The notes below the pieces were generated by a model. It was not told the origin of the DNA. It saw only the letters and a program-made list of their open reading frames with translations, and ran no database searches. Positions 1 through 11,745 of a stretch of 64,000 bases of DNA are shown one piece after another. A program made the translations under genes and the position numbers. The stretch comes from Selaginella moellendorffii (lineage: Eukaryota > Streptophyta > Lycopodiopsida > Selaginellales > Selaginellaceae), in contig NW_003314321.1 in the NCBI RefSeq assembly GCF_000143415.4, positions 504,736 to 568,735 on the forward strand. Reading direction: 5' to 3'. How positions within the stretch are numbered: the stretch's first letter is position 1; every line of letters begins with the position of its first letter.

Positions 1-118
1 CACTTGATGGTACCTTTAAACTATAGACTAAAACAGATTTGAAGGCAAAGGTAAGTGCTAGTACTAATTTAAAATTTAACATGATCTAGCTATCCTGTGT
101 GCTCCACTCAAGCACAGC

Positions 119-124
119 CACGTG
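119..124. promoter_or_regulatory. G-box (CACGTG) upstream of PsaF
   Basis: A perfect palindromic CACGTG lies 83 bp before the chosen PsaF start codon. G-boxes are common in promoters of light-regulated photosynthesis genes, so the position fits, but a hexamer can occur by chance and may lie in the 5' leader. Confidence 0.4.
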
Positions 125-206
125 TAGCAGCAAAGATTACCATTCATCCATCATCCTATCTCCTTGCTCTGTTTCTGGGGCTCTTCTCCACCAACATCCA
201 TCTACC

Positions 207-962
207 ATGGCTGCAGCATCGTCCGTCGCCCTCTCCAGCTTGAAGAACCCCGCCATGGATGTCTCCTCGCGCTCCACATTCTCGGGTTTGGCATTGCCCC
301 CTCGAGGCAGCAGCGGCAGCGCCAAGAGATCCAAGTCTCTCCTCGTCCAGGCGTCCTCCACCTCGGGCGAGCAGCAGGCGGCCAGATCCAATGCTGGTAG
401 AATGGCGGCTGCGCTGGCGGCGGCGGCGATCATCGGCAGCGCTCCAATCGTGGCGGCGCCGCCCGAGGCAGCAGCGGATGTAGCCGGCCTCACCAAGTGC
501 AAGGATTCCGCGGCCTTTGCTAAGCGCGAGAAGAAGGAGATCAAGAAGCTCCAGTCGCGGCTCAAGCTCTACGCCGACGACAGCGCGCCGGCGCTGGCGA
601 TCAATGCCACGATCGAGAAGACCAAGCGGCGATTCAAGTTCTATGGCGATGCTGGGCTCTTGTGTGGCGCGGATGGATTGCCCCATCTCATCGTCGATGG
701 CGATCAGCAGCACCTGGGCGAGTTCGTCTATCCGGGGCTCATCTTCCTCTACATCGCGGGATGGATTGGATGGGTTGGGCGGAGCTACTTGATCGCTGTC
801 AGCACTGAGGCCAAGCCCACGCAAAAGGAGATCATCATCGATGTGCCGCTGGCGACGAGCTTGATATGGAAGGGATTTGTGTGGCCGCTGGCTGCCGTGA
901 GCGAATTCAGGAATGGGAAGCTAGTGGTGGACGCTGCCAACATCACCGTCTCTCCCAGGTAG
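207..962 (+). CDS. PSAF: Photosystem I reaction centre subunit III (PsaF), plastid precursor
   Basis: Intronless 251-codon gene for PsaF, the photosystem I subunit whose lumenal N-terminal helices dock plastocyanin and which also contacts the light-harvesting antenna. The ATG at 207 is preferred over an in-frame ATG at 99 because it begins a typical Ala/Ser/Arg-rich plastid transit peptide ([14 protein letters not shown]). An Arg-containing stretch followed by an alanine-rich hydrophobic segment (about residues 66-90, [13 protein letters not shown]) looks like a thylakoid-lumen signal, with mature protein starting near residue 91 ([10 protein letters not shown]). The mature part has the family hallmarks: [20 protein letters not shown], the [11 protein letters not shown] segment, and the hydrophobic [19 protein letters not shown] helix. 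Mature length of about 161 residues is normal. Nuclear coding is the usual situation in land plants. Confidence 0.97.
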   Translation: MAAASSVALSSLKNPAMDVSSRSTFSGLALPPRGSSGSAKRSKSLLVQASSTSGEQQAARSNAGRMAAALAAAAIIGSAPIVAAPPEAAADVAGLTKCKDSAAFAKREKKEIKKLQSRLKLYADDSAPALAINATIEKTKRRFKFYGDAGLLCGADGLPHLIVDGDQQHLGEFVYPGLIFLYIAGWIGWVGRSYLIAVSTEAKPTQKEIIIDVPLATSLIWKGFVWPLAAVSEFRNGKLVVDAANITVSPR

Positions 963-1202
963 ACGAGGATCACAGACAGCTGCGCGAAAGAAGAAGATCC
1001 AAGAACACCGTGTAATTTGTGTAATGAGAGATGGTTTCTAAAATCTCAGCTATCGCGTTGATCGATTCGTGCTCGATTCATTCGCGCTCGATTGGATCAC
1101 AGGAAATATTTCGCAAAGATTCTATTTTCCCCCAATTTCATATTTTTAGGGTTCTAGAGGAAATCTTTAGGGCTCTAGGGGAAGCTATGGCGCGCGCGCT
1201 CG

Positions 1203-2327
1203 ATGTTTGCCCTGCCAGATGCGTGGCGTCAGGTATTCTCGATTATCTCGCTTCCAGCAGCTCATTCCTGTCCAGCAGCTGGCGCGGTGCCAACGAACTC
1301 TAGCAAGCCACGCCTGGCGCTCGTCCGTGGAGTTCCACACACTTTCTCCAGCTGCATTACGATGGAGAAGCCTGAGGCGGCGATCGATGTGGAGCTCGCG
1401 AGAAAGCAGCATTCGGATTACGTGAACATCCTGAGAGGTTCTCTTGTCCCTCGTTTTCTTTCTCGATCGAGCTTCCATTTTCTCACATTTCGTGTTTTCC
1501 AGTCCAGAGCTCGTCGATCACGTCGTGGAGCTCTCACCGATGGACGAGTTCCCCGACTGCCCTTTCATCGAGGACACCGCGGTCGTGATTGGATCCAAAG
1601 CTCTCATCACTCGTCCTGTGAGTTATCTATCGTATCTATCACAGATAGTCAGTGAACTCACGATAACAGGGAGCAAGTTTGAGGCGTGGAGAAGTCGAAG
1701 CAGTGGAGGCAGAGCTTAGAAATCTTGGATTCGAGATTCACAACGTCGAGCCTCCCGGTACCATTGATGGTGGCGATGTTCTCTACGTCCAAAACACCCT
1801 CTTTGTTGGAAAGAGCATGTAAGGCACCTCTCTATAGGTGAACTCAGTACTCACTCTTTTACATCTCCTTGATTAGGAGGACAAACTCGAGAGGAATCGA
1901 GGCACTGGCACGGGCCTTCTCTCCAATACCTGTTGTTCCAATCGACGTTGCTGAAACCTTGCACTTAAAATCAGGTACTGGTATTCTTTCTGTTTTCTAA
2001 AGTCTCTTGCTGCTTTGCTGGCTTGCAGTCTTGTCTCCGCTTGGCCGGAACTCTTTTCTGGCCGAGGAGACCTTCCACGCCAAACAGATGCTCGAGCTGA
2101 TCCGAAAGGCTTCCATGGATTCGTGCGACTGCGTCTTTACTCCACACCAAGGCGCGGCAAATCTCCTTTGGGTGGGAAACACGCTCGTCTATCCGTCTGC
2201 TTATCCTTGCGGAAGCGATCTGGCCGAGTTGTACGCAAACTCTGCCGAGCGCGTCATTCCAGCCAACATTTCAGAGTTCCACAAAGGTGATGGAGGTTTG
2301 ACATGCCTCTCCATTGTCATTGACTGA
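1203..2327 (+). CDS. N(G),N(G)-dimethylarginine dimethylaminohydrolase-like protein (5 exons)
   Basis: Amidinotransferase-fold hydrolase related to DDAH, which converts methylated arginines to citrulline and an amine. Exons 1203-1437, 1508-1617, 1670-1818, 1877-1974 and 2029-2327 give a phase-consistent 296-residue product, close to animal DDAH (about 285). Family signatures in order: ALVRGVPHTFSSC near the N-terminus, VVELSPMDEFPDCPFIED, GTIDGGDVLYVQ, the catalytic His in TLHLKS (about residue 194) and the catalytic Cys in GDGGLTCLSIVI (about residue 290), seven residues from the end as in DDAH1. Introns are 51-70 bp. The first exon start is the weak point: an upstream ATG at 1187 is in another frame and could belong to an extra exon. 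The plant function is not established; citrulline or arginine metabolism is inferred. Confidence 0.88.
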
Positions 2328-4190
2328 TCTGAAACTTCTTTTAAAACTCATTGGTTACAAGTCAAGAGGATCGCAAAGTTTTCGGGTGGGCTTTGAGACA
2401 AACTGGGACTCCCAATAGTGAGTTGTAGATGGTCAGCATTCTCTTCCGCAGATTCAAAGAGGTTGATTCTACCTTCTTCGAGGAGATCCACATTCCCCCG
2501 CTTTTGGGCGACCACACTCCCTGGAACGCAATCACATAAGCTGGATGGAAAAGAGCTTTCTCCCACCTGGAATGCTTCTGCCACAGAGGCAGTTTGCTTC
2601 TTAGAAAACTCGTACCTTAACCTGTGAATCAAGCTTGCAATCTCATGATTCCTTTTGCAAGAGCAGAGTTCATAGCTTTGTTTTATGGTGTTGATCAGAT
2701 CAGGTCATGCATGCAGGTTAGTAGAAAGAAATTTCACATGAAAAGAGTGACAAACGTTAAATGAGCCACCAAGAGGAAAGAAATTTTATCACCTACAACT
2801 CCATAACTTGACAAGATCCACATTGGAGGCTGCCTTTGGATTTGAAACAATCACTTCAGCTCCGTAGGAAAAAACTACCAATTAAAATGTAGACAGAAAT
2901 GTTATACTTTCTTCATAACATTTCTTCTCTGCCTTCCAGATGGCATGCTTGAGAAGTGACTCACCACATTGGGGAGGAGTAAAATGAAGAAATATTTGTA
3001 GTTTTACTTTTCTATTACCTCCACAGACAAATAGCGTGCTTTTCCAATCTAATTAGACCATAAATCACATGAATATTCTAAGAGTATTCAATGTTCTAAG
3101 GGCTGACTTGAGTGGATGAGGAATATACAATGATGACCACCAAGGCAAGTATGGGTAATTATAAGTTTTTAGTGATGCCAATTTGGTTTGACAAATATTT
3201 TTATAAATTTTAGAAGTTGATGAATCAAGTTTTATAACTTTACTTAGAGAAGTTTGCAATTGATTATTTTGATGATATTTTAGTAGCTTTATGGAGGAAT
3301 ATGAGATGTGAGTTTTGCAACTTTTGACAGACAATAAGTTCTATTTGAAGTTAATTTATTAAATATCTAAAACATTTTATTTAATTATATAGTGTGAGAT
3401 CATAATTGACTGATTTATGCTTTCAATAATGTATAATCTTTGTAATTTCTTTGGTATGGCTAAATTTTTTTAACAGTTTATAAAAGACTTCCTAGAGATA
3501 GCTATTCTCTTGAATGATTTTCTCTAAAGCACATTAAAGTATATTACTATTCATGGTTGGGATGAGAAGTGTTAAATGTTTTCTCAACAATTGAAATAAT
3601 GTTGCTTTAGTGTTGAGGATTTTTTTTATCCTAAGAAGTGTTTTATGGTTTAGATAAATATAAATGACATGTTATATATTGGATCCATTTTGCTTCAAGT
3701 TGGGCATCCTTTGGCATATATAAGTGACAATTTTAACATTATTTATATAAGACATGATTGTTACTGTGAAGGAATAATAACATAGATCAAACTTTCATAT
3801 AAATTCAAACTATCAATCTCTCCAATATTTTAGTGGTCAAAAGGCCACTTTTCTTATTAGTAAAAGTTCCTGCAAAAACTATCTATTAAGATTCGGTATA
3901 AATATGAAGGTGGTAATATGATGGCTAATGGATTGTCTAAAATAGTGAATTTTATCTCATTTGTGAAGTTATATAGTGTTTTCTTGGATGAGCTTAAAGA
4001 GTTTCTTGACTTTAACTCCTTTATCACCAATATTTACTTAAAGGTTTTTTCAAAAGACACTTTTACACATTTAAAGGGTGGCAAGTTTATATATTTAAAA
4101 TATGACAAAGAATCCTAATGAAGAAAGAACATATAATGGTTTTTTGTATTGACAAACTCATCAAATGGATCTTGGTTGCGGATGGTTAAA
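2328..4190. other. AT-rich intergenic DNA, no confident gene
   Basis: After the DDAH-like gene there is about 300 bp of higher-GC sequence (2348-2632) with short open frames on both strands that I could not assign, and then AT-rich sequence dense in stops. Minus-strand frames from about 3500 to 4200 probably continue the decayed reverse transcriptase downstream of its YADD motif, but similarity fades and I set no boundary. Confidence 0.5.
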
Positions 4191-5130
4191 TACCATGACT
4201 TATATCTTATAAAGTTCATAGATAAATTAGTAGTGCAATAGAAGGTCATGAGCAAGTCTAACTAGCATTAGAGGCTTTGTTAAGTTGTGGAAAACAAGAG
4301 TAAAAATCATCTGCATATAGGAGGAGGTATAAGTAGAAAGATCTTCATTGTGAAGAAGTGTTTCTAATGCATCAATGTACAATCCAAACAACATGGGGGA
4401 TAAGGACACCCTTGCTTAGACACCTATTGTGCATTCCATTTGTGACTTTTTGGATATTCTACAAAAATTGTTACATAGAGCTATTGAATAGCATGTACAA
4501 GCTCTAGTGTAGTCAAGCTCTAGTGTAGTATTTAACTCCTAAAGTCATTGAAATAATTCCTTTTGTGGGACTATGTCAAATGCTTTGCAAAAGTCCATAA
4601 AGCAACAAAACAATTGATATATCATTTGTATACACAATTTATAGCGTAGATGATCTACAGTAGCTCATTTGGAGTTAGTCTCACTCTAAGAGACTCGATG
4701 ACCCTCTAAAATGGTTGTAAATAACTTGGAGAAGATAGAGTTCACCGTAATAGTTTAGTAATTTTTTGGGATCATGGGATCTCCAAATTTGTAGACAGGA
4801 ACCACACAATTCATTGTCTATGCCCGAGGAAAACCTTCATTTATTACTGGTTCAAAGATTGGGTGGAATATATATGCAAGGAACTCCTTGTCATATACTT
4901 GGAGTAATTCATCTATGAGACCCTAGGCATTTAAGGCTTTTCATTTGTGAAGGCGATCAATAGTAGCAAGACTGTCATCTTCATTGAATTGGATTGGGGC
5001 TTGTGATTGGGAAGTGATTAAGTCTCTTATTTGCTGAGTGTAGAGCTGTCTAAGGTAGTTCACCCAAATCTTGGTGTTGTTAAGAAGGATGGGGTTTTAT
5101 AGGCTTTTTGAAAATCTTGAAAGCTTTATG
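4190..5130 (-). mobile_element. Decayed non-LTR (LINE-type) retrotransposon, reverse transcriptase region
   Basis: Reading the minus strand from about 5080 down to 4220 gives, with several stops and frame changes, the ordered landmarks of a non-LTR reverse transcriptase: PKIWVNYLRQLYTQQI, then VPVYKFGDPMIPKNY followed by SKLFTTILEGHRV, then CFMDFCKAFDIVPQ (motif A with the first catalytic Asp), then SLSPMLFGLYIDALE (motif B), and LLYADDF (motif C, at about 4297-4317). The order and spacing match LINE RTs. In-frame stops make it inactive. I found no endonuclease domain, poly(A) tail or target-site duplication, so the ends are approximate. Confidence 0.85.
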
Positions 5131-7440
5131 AGGTGCCATTCAAAGTTGCTATACATTTTCTAAATTCTTCTAGATACAGGAATAATGGGATTTATAGAAT
5201 TCCAAGTCCAAGGAGATTCGAGTTCTTGGATCTCTAGTAAAATAGGAAGAGCATAGATTTGTGGTTTGACCACGAATTTTTGGCTTGACTGTGCAATCTA
5301 GTCTCACTAGCTCGAAATCCAACTTGGGGCTCGTAAACTTGTTAACTACTTTGATGTGTATTGTTGCTAGATCCAACTCTATGAACACCTTGTACATGGG
5401 ATAAACCTGGCAACAACACAAAGTTAAGTGCAAACTTTTAAGATGTAAGTTGGACTCTGAAATCCCAAGGAAGGATATCTTCTTCCTCTTTCAATTCAAG
5501 TGGAGGAGTTATGCTAGTATTGACCTCAAATCCACTAGCTCCATCTTCAATAATATTCAAAGTTGTTAGCAGTATTTTCCAGCTTTCCCGCCTTTCAATT
5601 GATATGCACTTGTTTCTATATAGGCTCGTGAGTGAGCTTCCATCCCATTACAATGGCAACATCTTTTTCAAGCTACCACATTTTATCAACAATATTAGTT
5701 CCAAACAAAAGAGGAGTAGGATATCTGTAACTACTGTAAGATCAAGATTACACACTTCTAGCATTTCAAAGGCACAATATCTATAGTTCACTATAGCAGG
5801 TATTTGGATTGTGTGGATGAAGTATACAATTGAGATTATTGTAGAAATTCCATATTTTTTAAGGGTTTGCAACAATCTTTCTACCCATGATACCATTGCT
5901 GTTATATTCAAGTGCCGATTATGCAAAAATGCTCCTATATGTTATGCCATCTACAAGGCCAGAATATATTACTTTTTTCCTCGGGATGGAGTGGCTAAAA
6001 AAGCTATAATGCATATTAGCATATATGTATATCCAATGCAAAAAGGGATATAAAGGAGTTCTTTCAACCATTTTAAAGATGTTGTGCAGAAAGAGGCTGT
6101 GAAAAACTCATCTACAAACCCCAAAGTATGTTCAGAAGATCATCCTTAAGGATTTTATCGCAAGCACCTTACTCAATCTGTATTGGCAAAAGACTTAATT
6201 AAACAAGGCTAGCTTGCAGGACTTACTATGACATGTATAACTTGCTACTAACTTAAGGAGATATGTCTGTTGTATTTTATATGTTACAATAATATCTTTT
6301 GTTCATATTATATTGTTTAAGATAAAATCTTGGATGTGTGAATCTTGAGAAGGGAAGTTGTGATAAAAATTTGACTTCATTCTTGAACTAAAACGAACTT
6401 GTCTATATGAGTTCATCCATAAAAGTTGTTTCTAGACCAAGTTGTCAATAAGTAAAAGCACCCCATCGTTTCAAGATGTCTACAATGAACCCTACCTTTA
6501 GTGTAGATCTTGTCTCTTGAATAGATTGTAAGCGACTAAATTTTCCATTTTACTTTAGTCACTTAACCACACCTTTAACCATTTAGAGGATTTTTACTTA
6601 TAACATTCATAAGTCCTATTCCAGACTTAAGGCTTGCTACCTTTGAGAATGGCATCTATGCCACTCAACCTTTGCACTTGGTCCAAGTGCTCTACATGTC
6701 TGATCCCATGACCAACACCCAACGGTACCACCGACATATCAGCTTGTTACACTAAGGCCATGTCTATTCATCTTTGCCACACTAGTGGTCCAACACCACT
6801 TGCATCACAGTCCCATCTCTCAAAAACTGAGTTGGCTGTCCATGAGTGATCATCTCAAATCCACTCCTTAGCATCCTTAGAATGCTTGCAAACATGAAAA
6901 ACAACCTTCCCCAATATCCCTTTTTCAGTCCCCACCAAGTCCCTTTCTTTCCATGGTCGTATTTGCCAACACTACCACTGGGTCAAGGCCCACTAGCTCG
7001 ACCACTAAGTTTTATTATCCTTTGGGACTTCCTCACTATGTGATCATATCTTTGATCACTACATTAGAGGATTGCCCCTTTTCCTTTCCATAATTTAGGA
7101 CTTTTCGTGGCCCTATGCAAGCCTCATGGGTACTCTCCCCACCTTCCACCTTTGGGTGCTCTAGCCATGGGGCTAGAGTGAGGTTTTGTTGAGCCACACT
7201 AAGTATCCAAGTAGGTAGTGCCACTTATGTTTGGACTGGGAGCATCGACCATTCAATCTCCCAGAGGAATTAGAGTTGATTTTTAAACACTTCACCAAAC
7301 CACCCTATTTGTCTGTCTGTATTCACTCTAGCTTTAGACTCCTCAGTGGATATATTATCATCTAGCACGTGAGCATAGCCTTTCTGGGTCACACTAGCCT
7401 TTCTTGGCCAAACTAGCTCCACTGGGCAACCCCCACACTC
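5131..7440. other. AT-rich intergenic DNA, possible further retroelement debris
   Basis: Short open frames only. The minus strand at 5170-5520 may belong to the 5' part of the same LINE, but I recognise no motif there. The stretch 6600-7380 is less AT-rich and has many short minus-strand frames; nothing reaches a recognisable domain. No RNA gene or coding gene is supported. Confidence 0.4.
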
Positions 7441-7449
7441 TCTCTGCTA

Positions 7450-7815
7450 TACTTTTGGATATTCATCTCAGACTCCATCTCAGGTCCATCTCAAACTCCA
7501 TCTCAGGTCCATCTCAAATTCCATCTCGGATTCTATCTCGAACTCCATCTCAAACTCCATCTCAAACTCCATTTCAGGGGTACATCTCAGATCCATCTCG
7601 GACTCCATCTCAGACTCCATCTCAAGTCCATCTTGGACTCCACTTTGGATTCCATCTCAGGTCCATCTCAAACTCCATCTTGGACTCCATGTCAGTCCAT
7701 CTTGGGTCCATCTTGAACTCCATCTTGGACTCCATCTTGGGTCTATCTCAGACTCCATCTCAGGTCCATCTCAGACTCCATCTTAGACTCCATATCAGGT
7801 CCATCTCAGACTCCT
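7450..7815. repeat. 12-bp minisatellite (unit close to CTCCATCTCAGA)
   Basis: About 360 bp of degenerate tandem repeats built on CTCCATCTCAGA and GTCCATCTCAAA variants, roughly 30 copies, with occasional 11-bp units. Because 12 is a multiple of three, one frame stays open and translates as Ser/Gln/Thr/Pro repeats inside a 162-codon ORF (7404-7892). I regard that ORF as a by-product of the repeat, since its flanks show no gene features. Confidence 0.9.
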
Positions 7816-9000
7816 CCACATATCATGTGTTGGTCCTTTTGTGTCCCTTTTCTAGAGACTCACTGATTACTTGCTTCGTGCTCGTTCTTTGAGCATTTTG
7901 TATTTTGGAAGTTTCTCTACAATATTGTGCTAAAGTGAATTGATAAGCTTATGAACTTTTGTGGTTTCATGGCAAGTGGGTCTAATGCAAACTGGAATGG
8001 TGTTTGAGTACTTTTTAGGAATGGTCAACCCTTAAAAGGTCATGAAAGGACTTATAAGTTCCACTAGACTTAAACCTAAACCAATATTACCACCTTATCA
8101 AACTAGAGTTTTAAGCAGTGTTTAAGGAATTCTATAAACAATGACAAGTTGCATCCTTTGAAAAGGAACATGAGGCAAAGGCAAATAAAATCTAGATGTG
8201 GTGGCACGAAGATGGTTATGTAAACACAAGTTGTTTACCTTAACTTGAGTCATGGTTAGATGGTGGGAAATTAGGATGTTCTAGTGGGAACATCACTTTT
8301 CAGATTAATTTCTCTTTCTTCTTTTCTTTTTATTGCCTTTTAATATCACCTTTTTCATTATGACCAACCACTTAAGGACCTTGTATACATTCCAACTGTG
8401 AATCTCTATGAGAGTAAACACTGGAGTTGATGTTCCTCTGAGGTAAAGAAAGGGAAGATGAGTTTATATAAAACATGTCTATTAGATTTAATATGTGCTA
8501 TAAAGTAGTCTTCAAAAACATTGCCATTTGAGGAAGGAAGATATGTGGGAATAGAGCCTTCCATTAAGATGTTATATGATCAAATGAAGAGGAAAATGAC
8601 TTCACCAAGCTGAATAGTAACAACTACAATTGAGGAAATGATCTATAGCATATTTATGGAGTACTCTCCCCGGGCTTCTATTAGTGATATGAAAACTATC
8701 TACTCAAAGCATTGTTGTTCCTTTGCTGGTGAAAATGTTGGCATAGCATTTGGAGCAAAAAGCTCTCACAAACATAATGTTGAGTACCATTATACTTTAA
8801 AACACCACCTCCAAATTAAGCCACCTCAAATGGCTAATGAAGAGAGTGCATTACAATAGGTTGAAATTATTTGCCATAATATGAAGCCAAGGCAATAAGC
8901 ACCAAAAATATCAATATATAAAGTGTGTGGGGATGCTTCTAAGGGGCAAGTGTTAAGTTTGAATTCGTAATGACAAATTTACTTCTCTTCTAACCCCATA
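7816..9000. other. AT-rich intergenic DNA
   Basis: No supported gene. A 73-codon frame at 8638-8859 lies about 0.2-0.4 kb before the broken SWIM gene on the same strand and could be an earlier piece of it, but I recognise no domain. Confidence 0.4.
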
Positions 9001-9009
9001 TTTCCATAG

Positions 9010-9613
9010 GGAACAAAAGCAAGTAGCGTTTTTGAGATGGTGCTGGCTGTATTATTGCAACACCAATGCTAACTATATGAAGCAACTTGAAGACACTATA
9101 ATAATGAAATCTAATATAGTACATAAAGAATGGCTAATTGTTAATAGGGTTATGCTCATCTTGAATGAAATTGAAAGCCTTGAGAAATCTGATTTCAATC
9201 TTTAGAGGAGGAGAATTAAAGACATAATTGACAGAATTGGCACTATTCCCACATAGATGCATAAGAGGCTTACAAGAAAAGGTAAAGCAGTTAAATTTAT
9301 TAGTACCATCTCCAAGAAAAAATAGAGTAAAATAAGCTTGCTTGAGTGTGAGATTCTCTTCACAAAGTACATCATTGTGCATGCAAAAGAATATATAGTC
9401 AAAATAAAGGGTGGAGAGTACACAATTGCTATTCAAAACTTTCCTTCTTGCATATGCCTAAATTTTTCAAAGTGCAAAGAATATAAGAAGGCATATGCTC
9501 CATGCAAGCATATGTACTACATCTTTATCAACACCTTACGCCAAGATCCTAAAATGGACATTCATATACACCAAAAAAGACTTACTATTGCTAAATTACA
9601 GAAGATTTTTTGA
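9010..9613 (+). pseudogene. SWIM-type zinc-finger protein, broken
   Basis: One plus-strand frame reads through this region with at least three in-frame stops (about 9205, 9256 and 9322). Its last 91 codons (9338-9613) are open and contain a SWIM-type zinc-binding signature: GGEYTIAIQNFPSCICLNF then YAPCKHMYYIF, that is CxC...CxH. SWIM domains accompany MULE/FAR1-type transposase relatives and some plant nuclear proteins. Stops in the upstream part make this a relic, probably of a mobile-element-related gene. The parent family is inferred from one motif only. Confidence 0.65.
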
Positions 9614-11745
9614 GCTAACTAGATTGGCCAAGACTATTAATATTTATTCTCTATCGATAATATAAACTTGGTATACTTTATATAACTAATAAAAAATATA
9701 TTTTTCATTACCTACGATTATTCTTTTGTAGTACTACCCATAATACTCATGTGTCTCCATTTTTTTTTTTACCATCTCAAAAACTATTTTATGGTAGTCT
9801 TTCAGAGGTGTGATATTGTAATGTGATGTTGTAGCGCACATGATTTTCACTCTTATCTTATAATGATTTACCAAAAAATAACCATAAAGCAAAACTTAAA
9901 CCCTCCACATACCATGTACCATATGCCATGTGTCCAAAGGTAAACCGAGTTTCAAAATGGGCCATTGAATAAAGGGATAGAGCTAAACTCTTCAACATAA
10001 AGCCTAAGAGTGAAGGAAGTTAAGCACAGAATAACTCCAAAACGTTCAATCCAAAGAATGAAAGGATAAAAGCATAGAGTAGTTTGGAACAGTTTTAGAG
10101 CATCTAACATCCCAATGTCAGGACCAACATGCAAAATGGAGCTAAATAGAGTTTAGCACAATTTTAACATATTAGTAGCCTAACGCAAATATATAAGTAC
10201 TCCACCAGTTAGTATGGTATATAAGTTAAAATTATACCCAAGTTGGATATAAAATAAAAACAAACACACAAGTGAGAACTAAATTATACCTTAAATTAGT
10301 TGGCTATGCCCAACCTACCCACTATCCCTACTATACATTGAAACTCCTGACAACTTCCCCTAAAGGAATGCAAGCTTTGGGCTTTCACCCCAATCCTAGG
10401 AGTTAGTCTCTAGAACAATTATGAAAACTTACTAAATATGGAATAATGCTAGATTGCAAAATTGGATATGGGAATAATATTGTTGTGTTCAAAATAATCT
10501 CACCATTCCGTAGATATACCCAATTAGTAAATTTAAACACTTTCCATAAATAGCCAATGGGACCAAATAGAACTAATATAGGTATTTAATAGATATGGTA
10601 AATTATCATTTAGCATATAAAGGATTAGTCTCAATATGTGAAGGTTTTTGTGAAGCCAATGCAAGACAAACAAAAAAGAATTAAAAGCTAAGCCAAATAT
10701 GCTCAACAAGAAATACATAGAAGTTCCTATCTTATGTTCATTTAGCTTAACTCTTCATCTCATGAGCTTAAGAATGGTCCACACTTTGAACCTTAGAATT
10801 AACATAGAGTTAAAATAGGGCTAAATTTTCATCTACACAAAGCACCGAGCAATTCTAGGATGGGAAGGCCCAAAAAGAATATCAAACAGTCTATTTTAAC
10901 CAATAATTCTTCTAGGGAATTAGAGGGAATGCTTTACAATTTAAAGAGGATTGACAATTGATTTATCTTTGGTTTTTTAGAGTTGGTGTTTAAGACAATA
11001 AAGTGTTCATGTTGTATTGAGTTTAGAAAGGAAAATGTCAAAAAGTACATTTTGAGCTTTAACTATACTTGAAAGGTTATATCAAATAAAAAGCTTGCTT
11101 TTGAAATTTAATACATTTCTTAAAACTTTCAAGGTGAAAGGTAGATCAAAAGTAAGACTTTCAAAAGACAAAAAAAATGCCCTTCACAATCAAAGCATGT
11201 CAATGTGATGGTGCTCAAGATTCATCATCATATATACAGAATGGAATGTACATATGCGTAACACAGTGAACCAGTGAAGACTCCTGACTCTTCACGTGGA
11301 CTAGTCATGTAAAGGTCAGCGAGGATAAAAAAGAAAACCAAGTAGCTCCTTACCTGAAACTTGGATGACAAAACATTACACATATTTTTCTCCACCGATG
11401 GCTGCAAGATGTGACCCTCAAACATGTTACTTGCCATTTTTTCAAAGGCACGTCACACAGGTGGTAGTTTCCATGACACCCGATATGCTCATCAGGCAAG
11501 TATATAGAGATTTGGAACTTGATTTTGCAACTTTGGTTTTGCATATGTAGGGATGCTGTCGAGAGAGCCAAAGACATCGTACATGAGGTTGTGTCTCAAG
11601 CTCCGGACGTGTCAACACAACTGGGGCGTTGCTTGCTTAGGTCGGACAAGGCGCATTCGCAAGGACTTCAGTCTTTAAGCGTACTCTTTTCCACGTAGAA
11701 GGAAAGGCGTTGAAAGTTACGCTTTAGTGTTTTAAAGCTCTGTCT
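9614..11745. other. AT-rich intergenic DNA
   Basis: About 2.1 kb with no frame longer than 75 codons and no recognisable motif. The last few hundred bases (11,580-11,745) are higher in GC and probably form the promoter and leader of the F-box gene. Confidence 0.5.

Noticed and set aside
3918-4118. 66-codon ORF in AT-rich DNA
   Set aside because: Antisense to the likely LINE remnant and without recognisable sequence.
6600-7230. Possible retroelement zinc knuckle on the minus strand near 7,080
   Set aside because: The cysteines of a CCHC motif are not actually present in the frame.
7404-7892. 162-codon ORF with Ser/Gln/Thr/Pro repeats
   Set aside because: Explained by the 12-bp minisatellite; no promoter, homologue or non-repeat coding sequence.
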